This document shows positions 8,660 to 17,974 of a stretch of DNA of 64,000 bases, one piece after another; the first letter of the stretch is position 1, and every line of letters begins with the position of its first letter. Below the pieces are notes generated by a model. The model was not told the DNA's origin and searched no databases. It was given only the letters and a program-made list of their open reading frames with translations. Source of the DNA: Candidatus Saccharimonadota bacterium (GTDB lineage Bacteria; Patescibacteriota; Saccharimonadia; Saccharimonadales; Saccharimonadaceae); assembly GCA_003979185.1 (NCBI GenBank), contig RYWJ01000001.1:36390-100389 (forward strand). Direction: 5' to 3'. A program made the translations under genes and the position numbers.

Positions 8660-9403
8660 TTACCGTGTGGGCTTGGTCTTGTACTCGACACTGGCGGGGC
8701 AGTATACTTGCCAATAGGAGGCGGTCGGGATATAGGTAGTGCCATTGCGACAGTAAGCACAGTGGAAAAGCAGATCGGTCGGCTCACCATCGCCAGCTAA
8801 GGCGAAGGGGAATTCGGGAATATAGTAGGGGTGATCGGTTAACGCTAAGTTGTGCCATTCGCGAACGCGCGTTGGTGGCAGCATCGCCGGATGGCGTCGC
8901 GGATCTAAGTGAACGTCGTAAGTTTTGATCTGGGGGTTGTGACTGGTAGCAGTGAAGCGCAGATGGACTTGTGTAGAAGGTGTCGGTAAGACAACCATGA
9001 CGTAATCCTTGTGCGACAGCGACGACCAAAGATAGAGGGTGAGGCGACACATATGGTCAATCATGAAACCGCCTACATAGTAGTGGTTGATGGTTGCGTC
9101 ATCCTGGCCATAAAAGCACAGTGCTTGCAAGGCAGTACGCACTTCAAAGATGCTATTGGTGAGCCGCTTACCACTCCAAGAGAACTTAGCATCATGGATC
9201 AGCCTCTGCCAGTTCGCGCGGGCGCGCTGATCGGCATCAGTGTAACCATAGGAGATCAAGCTTAGGCGCAGGGGTGTGTTGGGGTCATTCATCGCAAGCA
9301 ATGTCTTGGATGCTTGGCTGTTCCAGCATTCGGAGCTAGCCACAGAATAATAAAAGGGATTTGTGATGATACGGGTGCGACTGATGGACTGAGTGTTTAG
9401 CAT
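8660..9403 (-). CDS. Hypothetical protein, 247 residues
   Basis: I do not recognise this protein. It is soluble-looking, with no signal peptide or clear membrane helix. It is rich in aromatic residues and ends in a segment with three cysteines (FHCAYC and VYCPA), which might bind metal. Base composition is more GC-rich than neighbouring housekeeping genes, as in the other accessory minus-strand genes here (11182, 14099, 33610, 47138). It has its own extended -10 promoter (TGC-TATAAT on the minus strand at 9486-9491), a long leader with a purine-rich AGAAAGAGAGG stretch before the ATG, and its own terminator. Confidence 0.65.
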   Translation of the reverse strand: MLNTQSISRTRIITNPFYYSVASSECWNSQASKTLLAMNDPNTPLRLSLISYGYTDADQRARANWQRLIHDAKFSWSGKRLTNSIFEVRTALQALCFYGQDDATINHYYVGGFMIDHMCRLTLYLWSSLSHKDYVMVVLPTPSTQVHLRFTATSHNPQIKTYDVHLDPRRHPAMLPPTRVREWHNLALTDHPYYIPEFPFALAGDGEPTDLLFHCAYCRNGTTYIPTASYWQVYCPASVEYKTKPTR

Positions 9404-9485
9404 AGTGTACCTCTCTTTCTCATTTTCCGAAATCGTGAAGTTTGCTAATGGTTAACGTGCGGCGACTAGGATGTCACACTGGCTT

Positions 9486-9491
9486 ATTATA
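9486..9491 (-). promoter_or_regulatory. Extended -10 promoter of the 247-residue gene
   Basis: Minus-strand TATGC-TATAAT lies about 80 bases before the ATG at 9403. No good -35 box is visible. Confidence 0.45.
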
Positions 9492-9557
9492 GCATAATAA
9501 TACAAGGTAGTAGGATGGAAAATCGTTCAGTTTTAAGTAATGACTTGCTAAAACCAG

Positions 9558-9582
9558 AAACCCCCAGACGAACTGGGGGTTT
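9558..9582 (-). terminator. nusA terminator
   Basis: AAACCCCCAG and CTGGGGGTTT form a 10-bp stem around a five-base loop, 31 bases after the nusA stop. Confidence 0.8.
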
Positions 9583-9612
9583 AAGCTTCTGGTCTAAGAG
9601 TAATTAAGCGAA

Positions 9613-10896
9613 TTACTCTACTTCGGTGGAAGCTAGCTTGTCATTGTCAACCTTGACATCTTGATTGAGGTCTTTATCGACAGAATCGGTTGGTTCCACG
9701 AAGTCGTTTTCTTCGGTTTTTGCTTCTGGCTGAGTAGATTCGACTGGATCGGCAACATCTTGGGTTTCGATGGTGGCGTTGTCGTCATCGCTGGTTTCGC
9801 TCAAAGCGTTCAGGAGGGAATCTTCAGCATTCTTGCGCTTCTTTTTCTCTGGAGCTTTGGCTAGCTCGATGTCAATATCGAAGCCAGTAAGCTTGGAAGC
9901 GAGGCGTACATTCTGACCTTGGCGACCGATTGCGATGGACTGCTGATCCTCGCTGACGAAGACCTTAGCTTTCTTATCATTGATCTCAACTTTCACCACC
10001 TCAGCTGGCGACAAAGCTTCACGGATGTATTCCTGAGCATTATCGCTCCAGTTGATGATGTCGATTTTTTCGCGTTCACCAATTTCGTTCATGATAGCTT
10101 GGACGCGAATACCACGACCCCCGACGAAAGTGCCTACTGGATCAACACCAGGGACATTGGATTTGACGGCGATCTTGGTGCGGCGACCAGCTTCGCGGGC
10201 GATACCTTTAATCTCAACTGATCCATTCTCAAGCTCTGGTACTTCTTGGCGGAAGAGATACTCTACGAAGTCTGCACTACCACGGGAAAGGATCAGCTGT
10301 GCACGGGCATCATCGTGTTCGACACCCTTAATATAGACTTTAAGGCGCTCGCCCACGGTGTAATATTCGCCATCGATCTGCTCGCTGCGTGGCATAATAC
10401 CACTAGCGCGACCGAGATCGACCCGCACGACGCGAGGAGTAACCTGGGCGATGATACCATTCACGATTGTACCGATTTTATCCTCGAACTCCGTCAATAC
10501 CGCATCACGCTCCGCTTCGCGTAATCTTTGTACAACGACTTGCTTAGCGGTCATGGCTGCGACACGACCAAAGTTGGTCACTTCGTGAACTTCTTCGACG
10601 ATATCACCTACCGCGGCATCAGCCTTGAGAGCTTTAGCTTCTTCTTGTGGGATCTCAGTAGCAGGATTGTAAGCCAATCCATCTTCGATTACCTCGCGGC
10701 TGACATAGACTTTAGCAGTACCATTCTCAGTGTTAAGTAAAGCGCGGACGTTCATGTCTTTATCGCCGTTATCACGACGCCAAGCGGCAGCAATTGCCAT
10801 CTGTACGACATCAAGTACGGTTTCCTTCGGCAAGCCTTTTTCTTCGGCAATAGCATCCACCATCGCAATCATTTGTTTGAGATCTAAACCTTCCAT
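9613..10896 (-). CDS. nusA: Transcription termination/antitermination factor NusA
   Basis: NusA binds RNA polymerase and nascent RNA and controls pausing, termination and antitermination. I start at ATG 10896 because GGAGAAAA lies just before it; an upstream in-frame ATG at 10938 has no such site. The 427-residue protein has the N-terminal polymerase-binding domain, an S1 domain (about 120-190) and two KH domains with GGRGIRVQAI and GRQGQNVRLA signatures. An acidic low-complexity tail of about 75 residues follows. In most bacteria nusA lies between rimP and infB; here it stands alone. Confidence 0.95.
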   Translation of the reverse strand: MEGLDLKQMIAMVDAIAEEKGLPKETVLDVVQMAIAAAWRRDNGDKDMNVRALLNTENGTAKVYVSREVIEDGLAYNPATEIPQEEAKALKADAAVGDIVEEVHEVTNFGRVAAMTAKQVVVQRLREAERDAVLTEFEDKIGTIVNGIIAQVTPRVVRVDLGRASGIMPRSEQIDGEYYTVGERLKVYIKGVEHDDARAQLILSRGSADFVEYLFRQEVPELENGSVEIKGIAREAGRRTKIAVKSNVPGVDPVGTFVGGRGIRVQAIMNEIGEREKIDIINWSDNAQEYIREALSPAEVVKVEINDKKAKVFVSEDQQSIAIGRQGQNVRLASKLTGFDIDIELAKAPEKKKRKNAEDSLLNALSETSDDDNATIETQDVADPVESTQPEAKTEENDFVEPTDSVDKDLNQDVKVDNDKLASTEVE

Positions 10897-10980
10897 TTTT
10901 CTCCTCTCTAGGTTAATTTTCGTAGGAACTTGACCCATCTTTGGTAACCTCAGGGCTTATCCGTATCGTTGTATCCTAAA

Positions 10981-11012
10981 CGAAAACCCGACCCTCTTCA
11001 GGTCGGTCAATA
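10981..11012 (-). promoter_or_regulatory. Terminator-like hairpin in the nusA leader (possible attenuator)
   Basis: On the minus strand CCGACC-TGAAGAG-GGTCGG is followed by GTTTTCG. It begins about a dozen bases after the predicted transcript start and more than 80 bases before the nusA start codon. It has the form of an intrinsic terminator inside the leader. Autoregulation by NusA is inferred. Confidence 0.55.
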
Positions 11013-11025
11013 TCAGTATAAACTC

Positions 11026-11054
11026 ATTGTAACAAAGTTACGGCTCCCTGTCAA
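11026..11054 (-). promoter_or_regulatory. nusA promoter
   Basis: Minus-strand TTGACA (11054-11049), a 17-base spacer and TACAAT (11031-11026) form a consensus-quality promoter 130 bases upstream of the nusA start. Confidence 0.75.
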
Positions 11055-11062
11055 CAGGAAAA

Positions 11063-11150
11063 GGGCGCTTCTGAAGAAGCGCCCGCGCAAGGAGCAGAAG
11101 ATTCTGCATGATTGCTTGTAATGTGCGTAAGATGATACTGCCGTTTGTAA
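11063..11150 (-). repeat. Shared 3' hairpin repeat, copy 1 (terminator)
   Basis: On the minus strand GGGCGCTTC-TTCA-GAAGCGCCC is followed by TTTTCC. The DNA before it (CTTACG, then CAGAATCTTCTGCTCC) is conserved with copies at 46464 and 47020. It follows the stop of the gene at 11182 and is probably its 3' untranslated region and terminator. Confidence 0.7.
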
Positions 11151-11181
11151 CGGAGTTGTAGAAAATGGTGATAGTCTTGCA

Positions 11182-11604
11182 TTAATTATAACCTCTGGGC
11201 TCGTGGTCAACTGATTCGGGATGGACGGGTTGATACATTCCAGCCGGAGGATTTTGAGTAACGTACTCCTCCAGCGCGTCCCGCACCGGACCATCTTCCA
11301 TGCATTCATAGGCGGCATAAATGACGTCCTCTTTGTTTTTACCAGGCATGGGATTGTTCGCAGCGTACTGTTCTACTGCATCCCGCGCCGGACCATATTC
11401 GATACAACCAAAGGTAGATTTAACGGTCTTCGCCTTGTTTGCATCACTATGGTTACTCGGTTGCCAGAGCAAGATAAGAAGGACGAGCCCAGCAATGAGC
11501 GCAAAAAATGCTACACTGCCGAGTTTGTTCCGAATAGTTGCCCGTTCGATCCCGGGTTCGTTCTCTGTCTCCGGTGTCTTGGTTGTGTTGTAGCGATTGT
11601 TCAT
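11182..11604 (-). CDS. Hypothetical membrane-anchored protein with an internal repeat
   Basis: I do not recognise this 140-residue protein. One hydrophobic helix at about 29-47 is preceded by a polar N-terminus. The outer or distal part holds two related units, one starting FGCIEYGPARDAVEQY and one starting YECMEDGPVRDALEEY, each with one cysteine. The two cysteines could pair. The start has a strong GAGGAGG ribosome site. A consensus promoter lies 200 bases upstream. A 31-codon frame (GTG at about 11697, ending in the ATGA overlap with this start) could be a coupled leader ORF. Confidence 0.65.
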   Translation of the reverse strand: MNNRYNTTKTPETENEPGIERATIRNKLGSVAFFALIAGLVLLILLWQPSNHSDANKAKTVKSTFGCIEYGPARDAVEQYAANNPMPGKNKEDVIYAAYECMEDGPVRDALEEYVTQNPPAGMYQPVHPESVDHEPRGYN

Positions 11605-11804
11605 GATATGACCCTCCTCATATATTTTTGATAATGAACTTTTGCTCGCTTTGTAGATACGCGACGAATCAGATACGGTGCGCTAAAGAGAATTAGCACC
11701 TCCGCAAAATGACCAATAGGTATTTTAACCCGAGTTTCACCTCTTTTCTATCATCTTAATATTCATGGAGTATCTAGCTGCTACACTAATACTTCCATGT
11801 TCTC

Positions 11805-11833
11805 ATTGTAGCACAGGTGAACGAAAATGTCAA
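11805..11833 (-). promoter_or_regulatory. Promoter of the 140-residue gene
   Basis: Minus-strand TTGACA (11833-11828), a 17-base spacer and GTGC-TACAAT (11810-11805). Near-identical promoters drive the genes at 47138 and 48404, including the TTTT run after TTGACA and the GTGC before TACAAT. Confidence 0.75.
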
Positions 11834-11919
11834 TACTTTTATGGCTATTTTTGACAGATGGTCAAATTATAGTGTTTTCAGGCACATTCGCCTCTTGAAA
11901 GCTCTCAAGCTTGGCAGTC

Positions 11920-11948
11920 TTGACATCTAGGTGCTAGCCTGCTACAAT
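11920..11948 (+). promoter_or_regulatory. dnaK upstream promoter P1
   Basis: TTGACA (11920-11925), a 17-base spacer and TACAAT (11943-11948). The predicted start lies before the CIRCE-type operator, so the operator would be within the leader of this transcript. Confidence 0.7.
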
Positions 11949-11973
11949 AAGTTAGTTAGCAGTCATAATGCCT

Positions 11974-12018
11974 GAGTGCTAATTTATTCACCTAGCACTA
12001 TTGACACTAGAGTGCTAG
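11974..12018 (+). promoter_or_regulatory. CIRCE-type HrcA operator with three half-sites
   Basis: GAGTGCTAA (11974-11982), CTAGCACTA (11992-12000) and GAGTGCTAG (12010-12018) are separated by exactly nine bases each. The second and third form a near-perfect CIRCE palindrome (consensus TTAGCACTC-N9-GAGTGCTAA). The first adds an extra half-site of opposite polarity. HrcA itself is not in the window. Confidence 0.8.
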
Positions 12019-12029
12019 AGGATTATAAT
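12001..12029 (+). promoter_or_regulatory. dnaK promoter P2, overlapping CIRCE
   Basis: TTGACA fills the nine-base CIRCE spacer (12001-12006). A 17-base spacer and TATAAT (12024-12029) follow. Repressor on CIRCE would cover the -35 box directly. Confidence 0.8.
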
Positions 12030-12079
12030 GATTTTTATAGATTATAGCCTAAGAATTGATAGGGAAGAAAGGAAATTAT

Positions 12080-13972
12080 ATGTCAAAAATTATTGGTATT
12101 GACCTTGGCACGACCAACTCCGCCTTTGCCTATATGGTGGCTGGCAAACCAGAGGTAATTACAAATAGCGAGGGTGATCGCACGACACCTTCAGTGGTAG
12201 CGGTGACTAAGAAAGGTGACCGTCTAGTGGGTAAAGTTGCGCAGCGTCAGCGTGTAACCAACCCGAAGAACACAATTTATGGTATTAAGCGTTTGATTGG
12301 TCGCAAGTTTGATGATAAAGAAGTGCAGCGTGACCTCGATATTATGCCATATAAGATTGTGAAAAAAGGTAATGGCGTAGCCGTCGAGATGGATGGTAAG
12401 GAGTATACTCCAGAGGAAGTATCAGCGATGATCTTGTCAAAGATTAAGGCTGATGCTGAAGCTTTCTTGGGTGAGAAAGTCACCGAGGCGATTATTACCG
12501 TGCCAGCTTACTTTAATGATTCTCAGCGTCAAGCCACTAAAGATGCTGGTAAGATTGCTGGCCTTGAGGTGCGTCGTATTATCAACGAACCAACCGCTGC
12601 GGCTTTGGCCTATGGTCTAGAGAGTAAGAAAGACGAGAAGATTGCGGTCTTCGACCTTGGTGGTGGTACGTTTGATGTTTCGATCTTGGATATCGGTGAT
12701 GGTGTCTTTGAGGTGAAGTCTACGAACGGTGATACCCATCTTGGTGGTGAAGATTTCGATAATATCATTGTGAATTTCTTGCTGGATGAGTTTAAGAAAG
12801 AATCTGGTATTGATATTCGTGATGATGCTGCGGCTATGCAGCGCGTGAAGGACGAAGCTGAGAAAGCTAAGAAGGAGTTATCCAGTACTACTTCAGTAGA
12901 GATTAACTTGCCATTCTTGACGGCCGATGCTGATGGTCCGAAGCATTTCGAGTATACTCTGACCCGTGCGAAGATGGAAGAGTTGGTGAAGCCACTCCTG
13001 CAACGCTTGGCTGAGCCAGTTGAGAAGGCACTCAAGGATGCTAAGCTAGAAGCAAAAGACATTGACGAGATTGTGATGGTGGGTGGTATGACACGCATGC
13101 CAGCCGTAGTGGAAGAGGTGAAGAAAATCTTCGGCAAAGACCCAATGCAGGGCGTGAACCCAGATGAAGTTGTAGCTGTCGGTGCTGCGATCGAAGGTGG
13201 TGTATTGCAGGGTGATGTGAAAGATGTCCTATTGCTAGATGTTACGCCATTGTCATTGGGTATCGAGACGATGGGTGGAGTTTCGACAAAGCTAATCGAG
13301 CGCAATACGACCATTCCAACCAGCAAATCCGAGGTCTTCTCGACGGCTGCGGATAATCAGCCACAAGTAGAGATTCATGTCCTTCAGGGTGAGCGTGAAA
13401 TGGCTGCCGACAACAAGTCGCTCGGTCGTTTCATCTTGGATGGTATTGCGCCGGCTCCTCGTGGTATTCCACAGATCGAGGTAACGTTTAATATTGACGC
13501 TAATGGTATTTTGAACGTAACCGCGAAAGACAAGGGTACTGGTAAAGAACAGTCTATTACCATTCAGAACTCCGGTAATATGAGCAAAGAAGATATTGAG
13601 AAAGCTCAAAAAGAAGCCGAAACTCACGCCGAAGAGGATAAGAAGAAACGTGACGCGATCGACGCTAAGAATCAGCTTGAGAATGCGATCTATCAGGCCG
13701 AAAAGATGCCGGAAGAGTACAAGGACAAGATCTCTGAAGACGACGCAAAGAAGATCAAGGAAGCTGTCGAAGAGGCCCGTAAGTCCTTAACCGATGCTGA
13801 TGCTGACAAAGAGAAATATGAGTCAGCCCTGAAAGCTCTCAACGAGATTTTGATGCCGATTGGTGCTAAGATGTATCAGAACACCACGACTGATGCCAAA
13901 GAGGGCGAAAAAGTCGAAGATGCCAAGGCTGATGATGATGCCGTAGAGGGTGAAGTGGTTGATAAAGAATAA
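12080..13972 (+). CDS. dnaK: Chaperone protein DnaK (Hsp70)
   Basis: DnaK is the ATP-driven Hsp70 chaperone that folds and rescues proteins with DnaJ and GrpE. I start at ATG 12080, behind AGAAAGGAAA; an upstream TTG is possible but unlikely. The 630-residue protein starts with the Hsp70 signature GIDLGTTNS and has [16 protein letters not shown] and VGGMTRMP signatures in the ATPase domain. The substrate domain begins after [10 protein letters not shown], and a charged lid and acidic tail close the protein. GrpE and HrcA are not adjacent; dnaJ lies 3 kb downstream with its own promoter. Confidence 0.98.
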   Translation: MSKIIGIDLGTTNSAFAYMVAGKPEVITNSEGDRTTPSVVAVTKKGDRLVGKVAQRQRVTNPKNTIYGIKRLIGRKFDDKEVQRDLDIMPYKIVKKGNGVAVEMDGKEYTPEEVSAMILSKIKADAEAFLGEKVTEAIITVPAYFNDSQRQATKDAGKIAGLEVRRIINEPTAAALAYGLESKKDEKIAVFDLGGGTFDVSILDIGDGVFEVKSTNGDTHLGGEDFDNIIVNFLLDEFKKESGIDIRDDAAAMQRVKDEAEKAKKELSSTTSVEINLPFLTADADGPKHFEYTLTRAKMEELVKPLLQRLAEPVEKALKDAKLEAKDIDEIVMVGGMTRMPAVVEEVKKIFGKDPMQGVNPDEVVAVGAAIEGGVLQGDVKDVLLLDVTPLSLGIETMGGVSTKLIERNTTIPTSKSEVFSTAADNQPQVEIHVLQGEREMAADNKSLGRFILDGIAPAPRGIPQIEVTFNIDANGILNVTAKDKGTGKEQSITIQNSGNMSKEDIEKAQKEAETHAEEDKKKRDAIDAKNQLENAIYQAEKMPEEYKDKISEDDAKKIKEAVEEARKSLTDADADKEKYESALKALNEILMPIGAKMYQNTTTDAKEGEKVEDAKADDDAVEGEVVDKE

Positions 13973-14057
13973 ACCACATTAAGTCATTAGGGCTATTGGA
14001 TGGATCTATATTACGTGCAGATTGACAAGAGTTTCGATTCTCAAATAAAAGCGCAGG

Positions 14058-14087
14058 AAAAACGGCTACCCGAGGGTAGCCGTTTGC
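14058..14087. terminator. Bidirectional terminator between dnaK and the amber-interrupted gene
   Basis: AAACGGCTACC (14060-14070) and GGTAGCCGTTT (14075-14085) form a perfect 11-bp stem on a CGAG loop. The T-run is stronger on the minus strand (TTTTTCC). Confidence 0.85.
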
Positions 14088-14098
14088 GTGAGTAGGCT

Positions 14099-14839
14099 TC
14101 AGGTGGGACACGAGAGCGTCCAGGCAGTGATTCTCTCCATGTATAAAGCATGCGGATCAATGATCGTATAGGGGCAATGCGGGGAAGTCCCCTCATAATC
14201 CACCAATGCCATGGAGTCGGTGTTCAGTAGGATGGCTTGTGCGCCACTACTAGTCAGGCTGGGCTCAAGGGACTGCCACAACCGCCGCGCCTCTTCCTTG
14301 ACGGCAGTAGGATCGGTGTCGTACAGGAGATCTATCTGTATGGCACGCAAGTTGATGGACAGTTGGAGCTCCTGGTCGATAGAGCAGGTCTACAGACCAG
14401 CAGCTTGCAACTGTGCTGTGAGGGTCTTATCGACTTCCGGTATTTCGAGATTGGGCTGGATCCACAAACGTTTCAGACCTTTCTCGTGACAAAAATCGAT
14501 GATAGCCTCGTGCATCGGGAAGCATTGCAACGGCATAGCGAGCTTTTTCTGTGTGCCTACCTTCGCCATTTCACGGGCAAGTCTGGCAAGCAAAGCGTCC
14601 GAGTTGGGCCCAAAAGCCACTGCCATCTTTCGTTTGGTTTTCAAGAAACAATCCGGCAGCGGCTGCGCGTTGGGATCCCGGATTAACTGTAGGATGGAGT
14701 CGGGAGTGGCTCGCGCAACGATGTTCATGTTGCTAAAGTTATGCTGCTTCTGCTGTGCTTCAGCGATTGTGCTGGTGAGAAGCATGGATGCATCCTGGAT
14801 CAGTTCATCTGTGTCAGCGATAAGAATGATACCGTTCAT
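14099..14839 (-). pseudogene. Gene split by an in-frame amber codon; possible Asp/Glu racemase-like fold
   Basis: I start at ATG 14839, six bases after AAGGAGG. The frame runs 149 codons to TAG at 14392-14390 and then stays open in the same frame for another 96 codons to TAA/TGA at 14099. Frame continuity across the stop suggests one gene of about 246 codons that is broken or read through. The first half ends in a P-x-Q-C-F-P-x-H stretch and the second has ILLNTDSMAL then IIDPHAL. This faintly recalls Asp/Glu racemases, but one catalytic Cys position reads Asn. The family call is weak. It has its own promoter at 14980. Confidence 0.5.
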
Positions 14840-14979
14840 GAGTGGCCTCCTTACAAAATTTGGTTGAGTCTGTGACATGGTATTAGGCTGAAGCTTACTA
14901 CGTTAATAAAATGCGACCATTTTTAGGTGATGGCACACCAAAACAGACTTTTAGTTGGAAGCTAAAGCCCTATATCTCC

Positions 14980-15008
14980 ATTGTATCATAGATACTAATT
15001 TTTGTCAA
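14980..15008 (-). promoter_or_regulatory. Promoter of the amber-interrupted gene
   Basis: Minus-strand TTGACA (15008-15003), a 17-base spacer and TACAAT (14985-14980). It is back to back with the ackA leader. Confidence 0.7.
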
Positions 15009-15050
15009 TAGCTAGGAGCAGTGTGATACAATAATAGAAAGGAGTCAATC

Positions 15051-16235
15051 ATGGAGAAACTATTTTTAGTTACCAATCCAGGTTCATCGTCGCGTAAATA
15101 CGCTCTTTACCGAGGTGATAAGGCGATTTGCCGCTTGCATTTCGAGCTAGAGGAGAGGGAGATCATCTGTACGATCAAGCACCCAGATGGGATGAAGAGA
15201 AAACTAGTTGGCAGCTTTAGAAAGCTAACCGAAACAGTCAAATACGTCAAAGAAATTTTAGAAAACGAAAACTATATCAACAAAAACACTAAATTAGATG
15301 CGGTTCTTGCTCGGGTAGTTGCCACGGGCGATTATTTTTCTCGAGACCATTTAGTGGATCGGGAATGCCTAGCGAAGCTAGAAGTAGCCAAAAAACGCAC
15401 ACCGTTGCATGTGCCAGTGGTGGCGGCGGAAATAGAAGAATGTATGCGACGCTTTGACGGCACGCCAGCGATTATTATATCGGATTCAGCTTTCCATACC
15501 TCGCGTGATAAAGTGCACACTTATTATGCGATTGATCTTGACCTAGCGGAACAGGCAGAGATTAAAAAATATGGTTTTCATGGTCTGAGTGTTGGTTCGG
15601 TGGCTAGATGTATGAAAGCAGCAAAGCTTAATCATGGCAAAGTCATCGTCTGTCATATTGGCTCGGGCAGTTCGGTAACGGCATTGCAAGATGGTTGCTC
15701 GTTTGACACGTCAATGGGATATACGCCACTAGAGGGAGTGATGATGGCGACACGTTGTGGTGATATTGACGCAGCGGCGGCTCTAGCAATCGGGCGCAAG
15801 CTGAAGCTGGAAGGGGAGAAGTTAGAAGAATACCTCAATAAGAAATCTGGCCTGCTCGGTGTATCTGGAGAATCTGACGATATGCGTGATGTGATTAGCT
15901 TGCGTGACGATGGTGACGAGCGCGCCAAGCTTGCCTATGATATGTATATTTATCGGTTGCAACGAGCGATCGGGCAGATGGCAGCGTCACTACAAGGTGT
16001 GGACGCACTGGTCTTTACGGCAACGATCGGTGAGCGCAATTCGGAGATCCGCCGTGACATTATAGCGGGGTTGGAATATCTAGGCTTCAAAGTGAATGAT
16101 ACAAGGAATGCGGACGGATTGACCGAAGGTCGGTACTGTGTTGTGTCGGACGCCCAGTCGAAGCCGATTTATGTCGTCCAAACAGACGAGACTGGCGAGA
16201 TGATCCGCCGCGCGCAGAGTTTATTAGGGCATTGA
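15051..16235 (+). CDS. ackA: Acetate kinase
   Basis: AckA converts acetyl phosphate and ADP to acetate and ATP, a substrate-level ATP source in fermenting cells. The 394-residue protein shows the family's NPGSSSRKYAL start, HVPVVAAEI-type helix, ISDSAFH, YGFHGLSVGS and the phosphate loop CHIGSGSSVTA. Family length is about 400. AAAGGAG precedes the ATG. No pta is adjacent, and the next gene has a separate promoter overlapping the ackA stop. Confidence 0.93.
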   Translation: MEKLFLVTNPGSSSRKYALYRGDKAICRLHFELEEREIICTIKHPDGMKRKLVGSFRKLTETVKYVKEILENENYINKNTKLDAVLARVVATGDYFSRDHLVDRECLAKLEVAKKRTPLHVPVVAAEIEECMRRFDGTPAIIISDSAFHTSRDKVHTYYAIDLDLAEQAEIKKYGFHGLSVGSVARCMKAAKLNHGKVIVCHIGSGSSVTALQDGCSFDTSMGYTPLEGVMMATRCGDIDAAAALAIGRKLKLEGEKLEEYLNKKSGLLGVSGESDDMRDVISLRDDGDERAKLAYDMYIYRLQRAIGQMAASLQGVDALVFTATIGERNSEIRRDIIAGLEYLGFKVNDTRNADGLTEGRYCVVSDAQSKPIYVVQTDETGEMIRRAQSLLGH

Positions 16236-16259
16236 CTAAAAGAAGAAAAATTGTAGAAT
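16232..16259 (+). promoter_or_regulatory. Leaderless promoter of the methyltransferase gene
   Basis: TTGACT (16232-16237, overlapping the ackA stop), a 16-base spacer and TAGAAT (16254-16259). Seven bases separate the -10 from the ATG. Confidence 0.65.
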
Positions 16260-16266
16260 ATAAAGC

Positions 16267-16869
16267 ATGAATGACCAAGTGACGCAGTTGGAAACGGATG
16301 AGATCCTACGGTTGGCTGAGCGAGCTTTCTTTCAGAATGGTGAGGGTGACTTTGTTGAGCTCGGTTGCTATCGTGGCGACACCTCGGTGCTTCTCGGTAA
16401 GCTTCTACAAAATCTGCAAAGTGCTTCTATAGTTCCTCCACGTCACCTTTGGATTTACGATTCTTTTGCAGGATTGCCAGAAAAGACCCGTGAAGACGCT
16501 TCTGGTGCAGGGGCGAATTTCCAAGCTGGGGAACTTTTTGTGACTAAGCGCGAAGTGGTCGCAAAAATTCGGCGTCACAACCTGAAAAATATTATCATTA
16601 AGAAAGCGTGGTTTGACGAACTAACTGATGCAGACTTGCCAAAAAAGATTGCCTTTGCTTTTTGTGATGGCGACCTCTATAGTTCGATTCGGACGAGCTT
16701 GCGTTTGGTTTGGCCACGTCTGGCGAAGCAGGGGATTGTCATTGTGCATGATTATAATAACGCAGAACTACCAGGGTCGGCTCGAGCTGTCGATGAGTTC
16801 CTAAAGTCACATCCAGAAGTTCAGCTTAGGGTGTGGCAAACGCTTGCGATTTTATCTAGAAAAGCTTGA
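16267..16869 (+). CDS. TylF/macrocin O-methyltransferase-like protein
   Basis: This 200-residue protein has a Rossmann-type SAM-binding start, FVELGCYRGDTSVLLG (about 23-38), then YDSFAGLPE (about 66-74) and FCDGDLYSSIRTSL (about 137-150), which are the hallmarks of the TylF family. TylF enzymes methylate sugar hydroxyls, so a role in modifying surface glycan is reasonable. Its substrate is unknown. The message is probably leaderless. Confidence 0.8.
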   Translation: MNDQVTQLETDEILRLAERAFFQNGEGDFVELGCYRGDTSVLLGKLLQNLQSASIVPPRHLWIYDSFAGLPEKTREDASGAGANFQAGELFVTKREVVAKIRRHNLKNIIIKKAWFDELTDADLPKKIAFAFCDGDLYSSIRTSLRLVWPRLAKQGIVIVHDYNNAELPGSARAVDEFLKSHPEVQLRVWQTLAILSRKA

Positions 16870-16936
16870 GGAGATTTGTAGTGCTATCTCGGCGGCTAGA
16901 TGTTGGCAGATGGTGATTTTGAGTGCTAAAACATCG

Positions 16937-16965
16937 TTGTCGGGAGATCTATTCTGTGCTAAAAT
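16937..16965 (+). promoter_or_regulatory. dnaJ promoter
   Basis: TTGTCG (16937-16942), a 17-base spacer and TAAAAT (16960-16965). GTGCTAAA half-sites at 16923 and 16957 are reminiscent of CIRCE but do not form the N9 palindrome. Confidence 0.55.
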
Positions 16966-17026
16966 AAGCCCAGAGTAGTATTGATAACTCGGCTCATTTT
17001 AAAGTGGGTTTTTGACTGAGGAAATT

Positions 17027-17929
17027 ATGGCAAAAAGAGATTATTATGATATTTTAGGTGTTTCGAGGAACGCATCGGATGATGAGATTAAAAAAGCTTA
17101 TCGTAAACTTGCGATCAAGTATCATCCTGATAAAAACCCAGGCGACAAAGAAGCTGAGGCGAAGTTTAAAGAGATCTCTGAGGCACATGAGATTTTGTCG
17201 GATAAGCAGAAGCGCGCACGTTATGATCAGTTTGGTCATGCTGGTGTCGGTGGTAATGCCGGGGGTGGCAATCCTTTCGCTGGCGGTAATTACAACTTTA
17301 ACGGTCAGAGTTTTAACTTCGACTTCGGTGCTGGCGGTGGCTTAGACGATATTTTGGGTTCGATCTTTGGCTTTGGTGGCGGGCAACGTCGCCCAGCTCG
17401 TGGCACCGATTATCGTACGACTGTGGTCTTGAATTTTGAAGAGGCGGTTTTTGGCGTGACAAAAATCATTACGGCCGATGGTAAGGAACTGAAAGTGAAG
17501 ATTCCTGCTGGCATTGACGATGGCATGTCGATTCGTTTGACTGGCAAGGGCGGTGCTGCACCAAAAGGTGGTACGAAAGGTGATCTGTATGTATCGGTGC
17601 GTGTGAAGCCACACAAGCATCTCACGCGTGAGGGTAGTATTATTCTGTCGGAAAAAACAATTTCTATGGTCGATGCTGCACTGGGCACAGAGGTGGATGT
17701 CGAAACTGTCGATGGTAATGTGCGCATGAAGGTGCCGGCTGGCACGCAGTCTGGTACTCCGTTCAAACTTTCTGGTCACGGTGTGCCTTTGATGCGTAGT
17801 GATGGTGATCGCGGTCCACACATCGTGACTATTATTGTTGAAACTCCGAAGAATCTCTCCAAGCGTCAGAAAGAGCTTCTGGAGGAATTTCGGAATCCGA
17901 AAAATAAGAAGCGCGGACTTTGGGGATAG
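17027..17929 (+). CDS. dnaJ: DnaJ-type co-chaperone without zinc finger
   Basis: This J-domain protein stimulates DnaK ATPase and delivers substrates. I start at ATG 17027 after GAGGAAAT. The 300-residue protein has the J domain with YHPDKNPGD (HPD motif, about 31-39) and a Gly/Phe-rich linker. The two beta-sandwich C-terminal domains follow directly, with [18 protein letters not shown]. The four CxxCxGxG motifs of classical DnaJ are absent, so the architecture is CbpA/DnaJ-class-II. No other DnaJ is in the window. Confidence 0.93.
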   Translation: MAKRDYYDILGVSRNASDDEIKKAYRKLAIKYHPDKNPGDKEAEAKFKEISEAHEILSDKQKRARYDQFGHAGVGGNAGGGNPFAGGNYNFNGQSFNFDFGAGGGLDDILGSIFGFGGGQRRPARGTDYRTTVVLNFEEAVFGVTKIITADGKELKVKIPAGIDDGMSIRLTGKGGAAPKGGTKGDLYVSVRVKPHKHLTREGSIILSEKTISMVDAALGTEVDVETVDGNVRMKVPAGTQSGTPFKLSGHGVPLMRSDGDRGPHIVTIIVETPKNLSKRQKELLEEFRNPKNKKRGLWG

Positions 17930-17974
17930 ATTAGCTAACTAAGACTAGAAATTATTAAACGAAAGCTAAAACTA

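Noticed and set aside
14390..14839. Functional Asp/Glu racemase
   Set aside because: The similarity is faint, at least one catalytic Cys position is changed and the gene has an in-frame stop.
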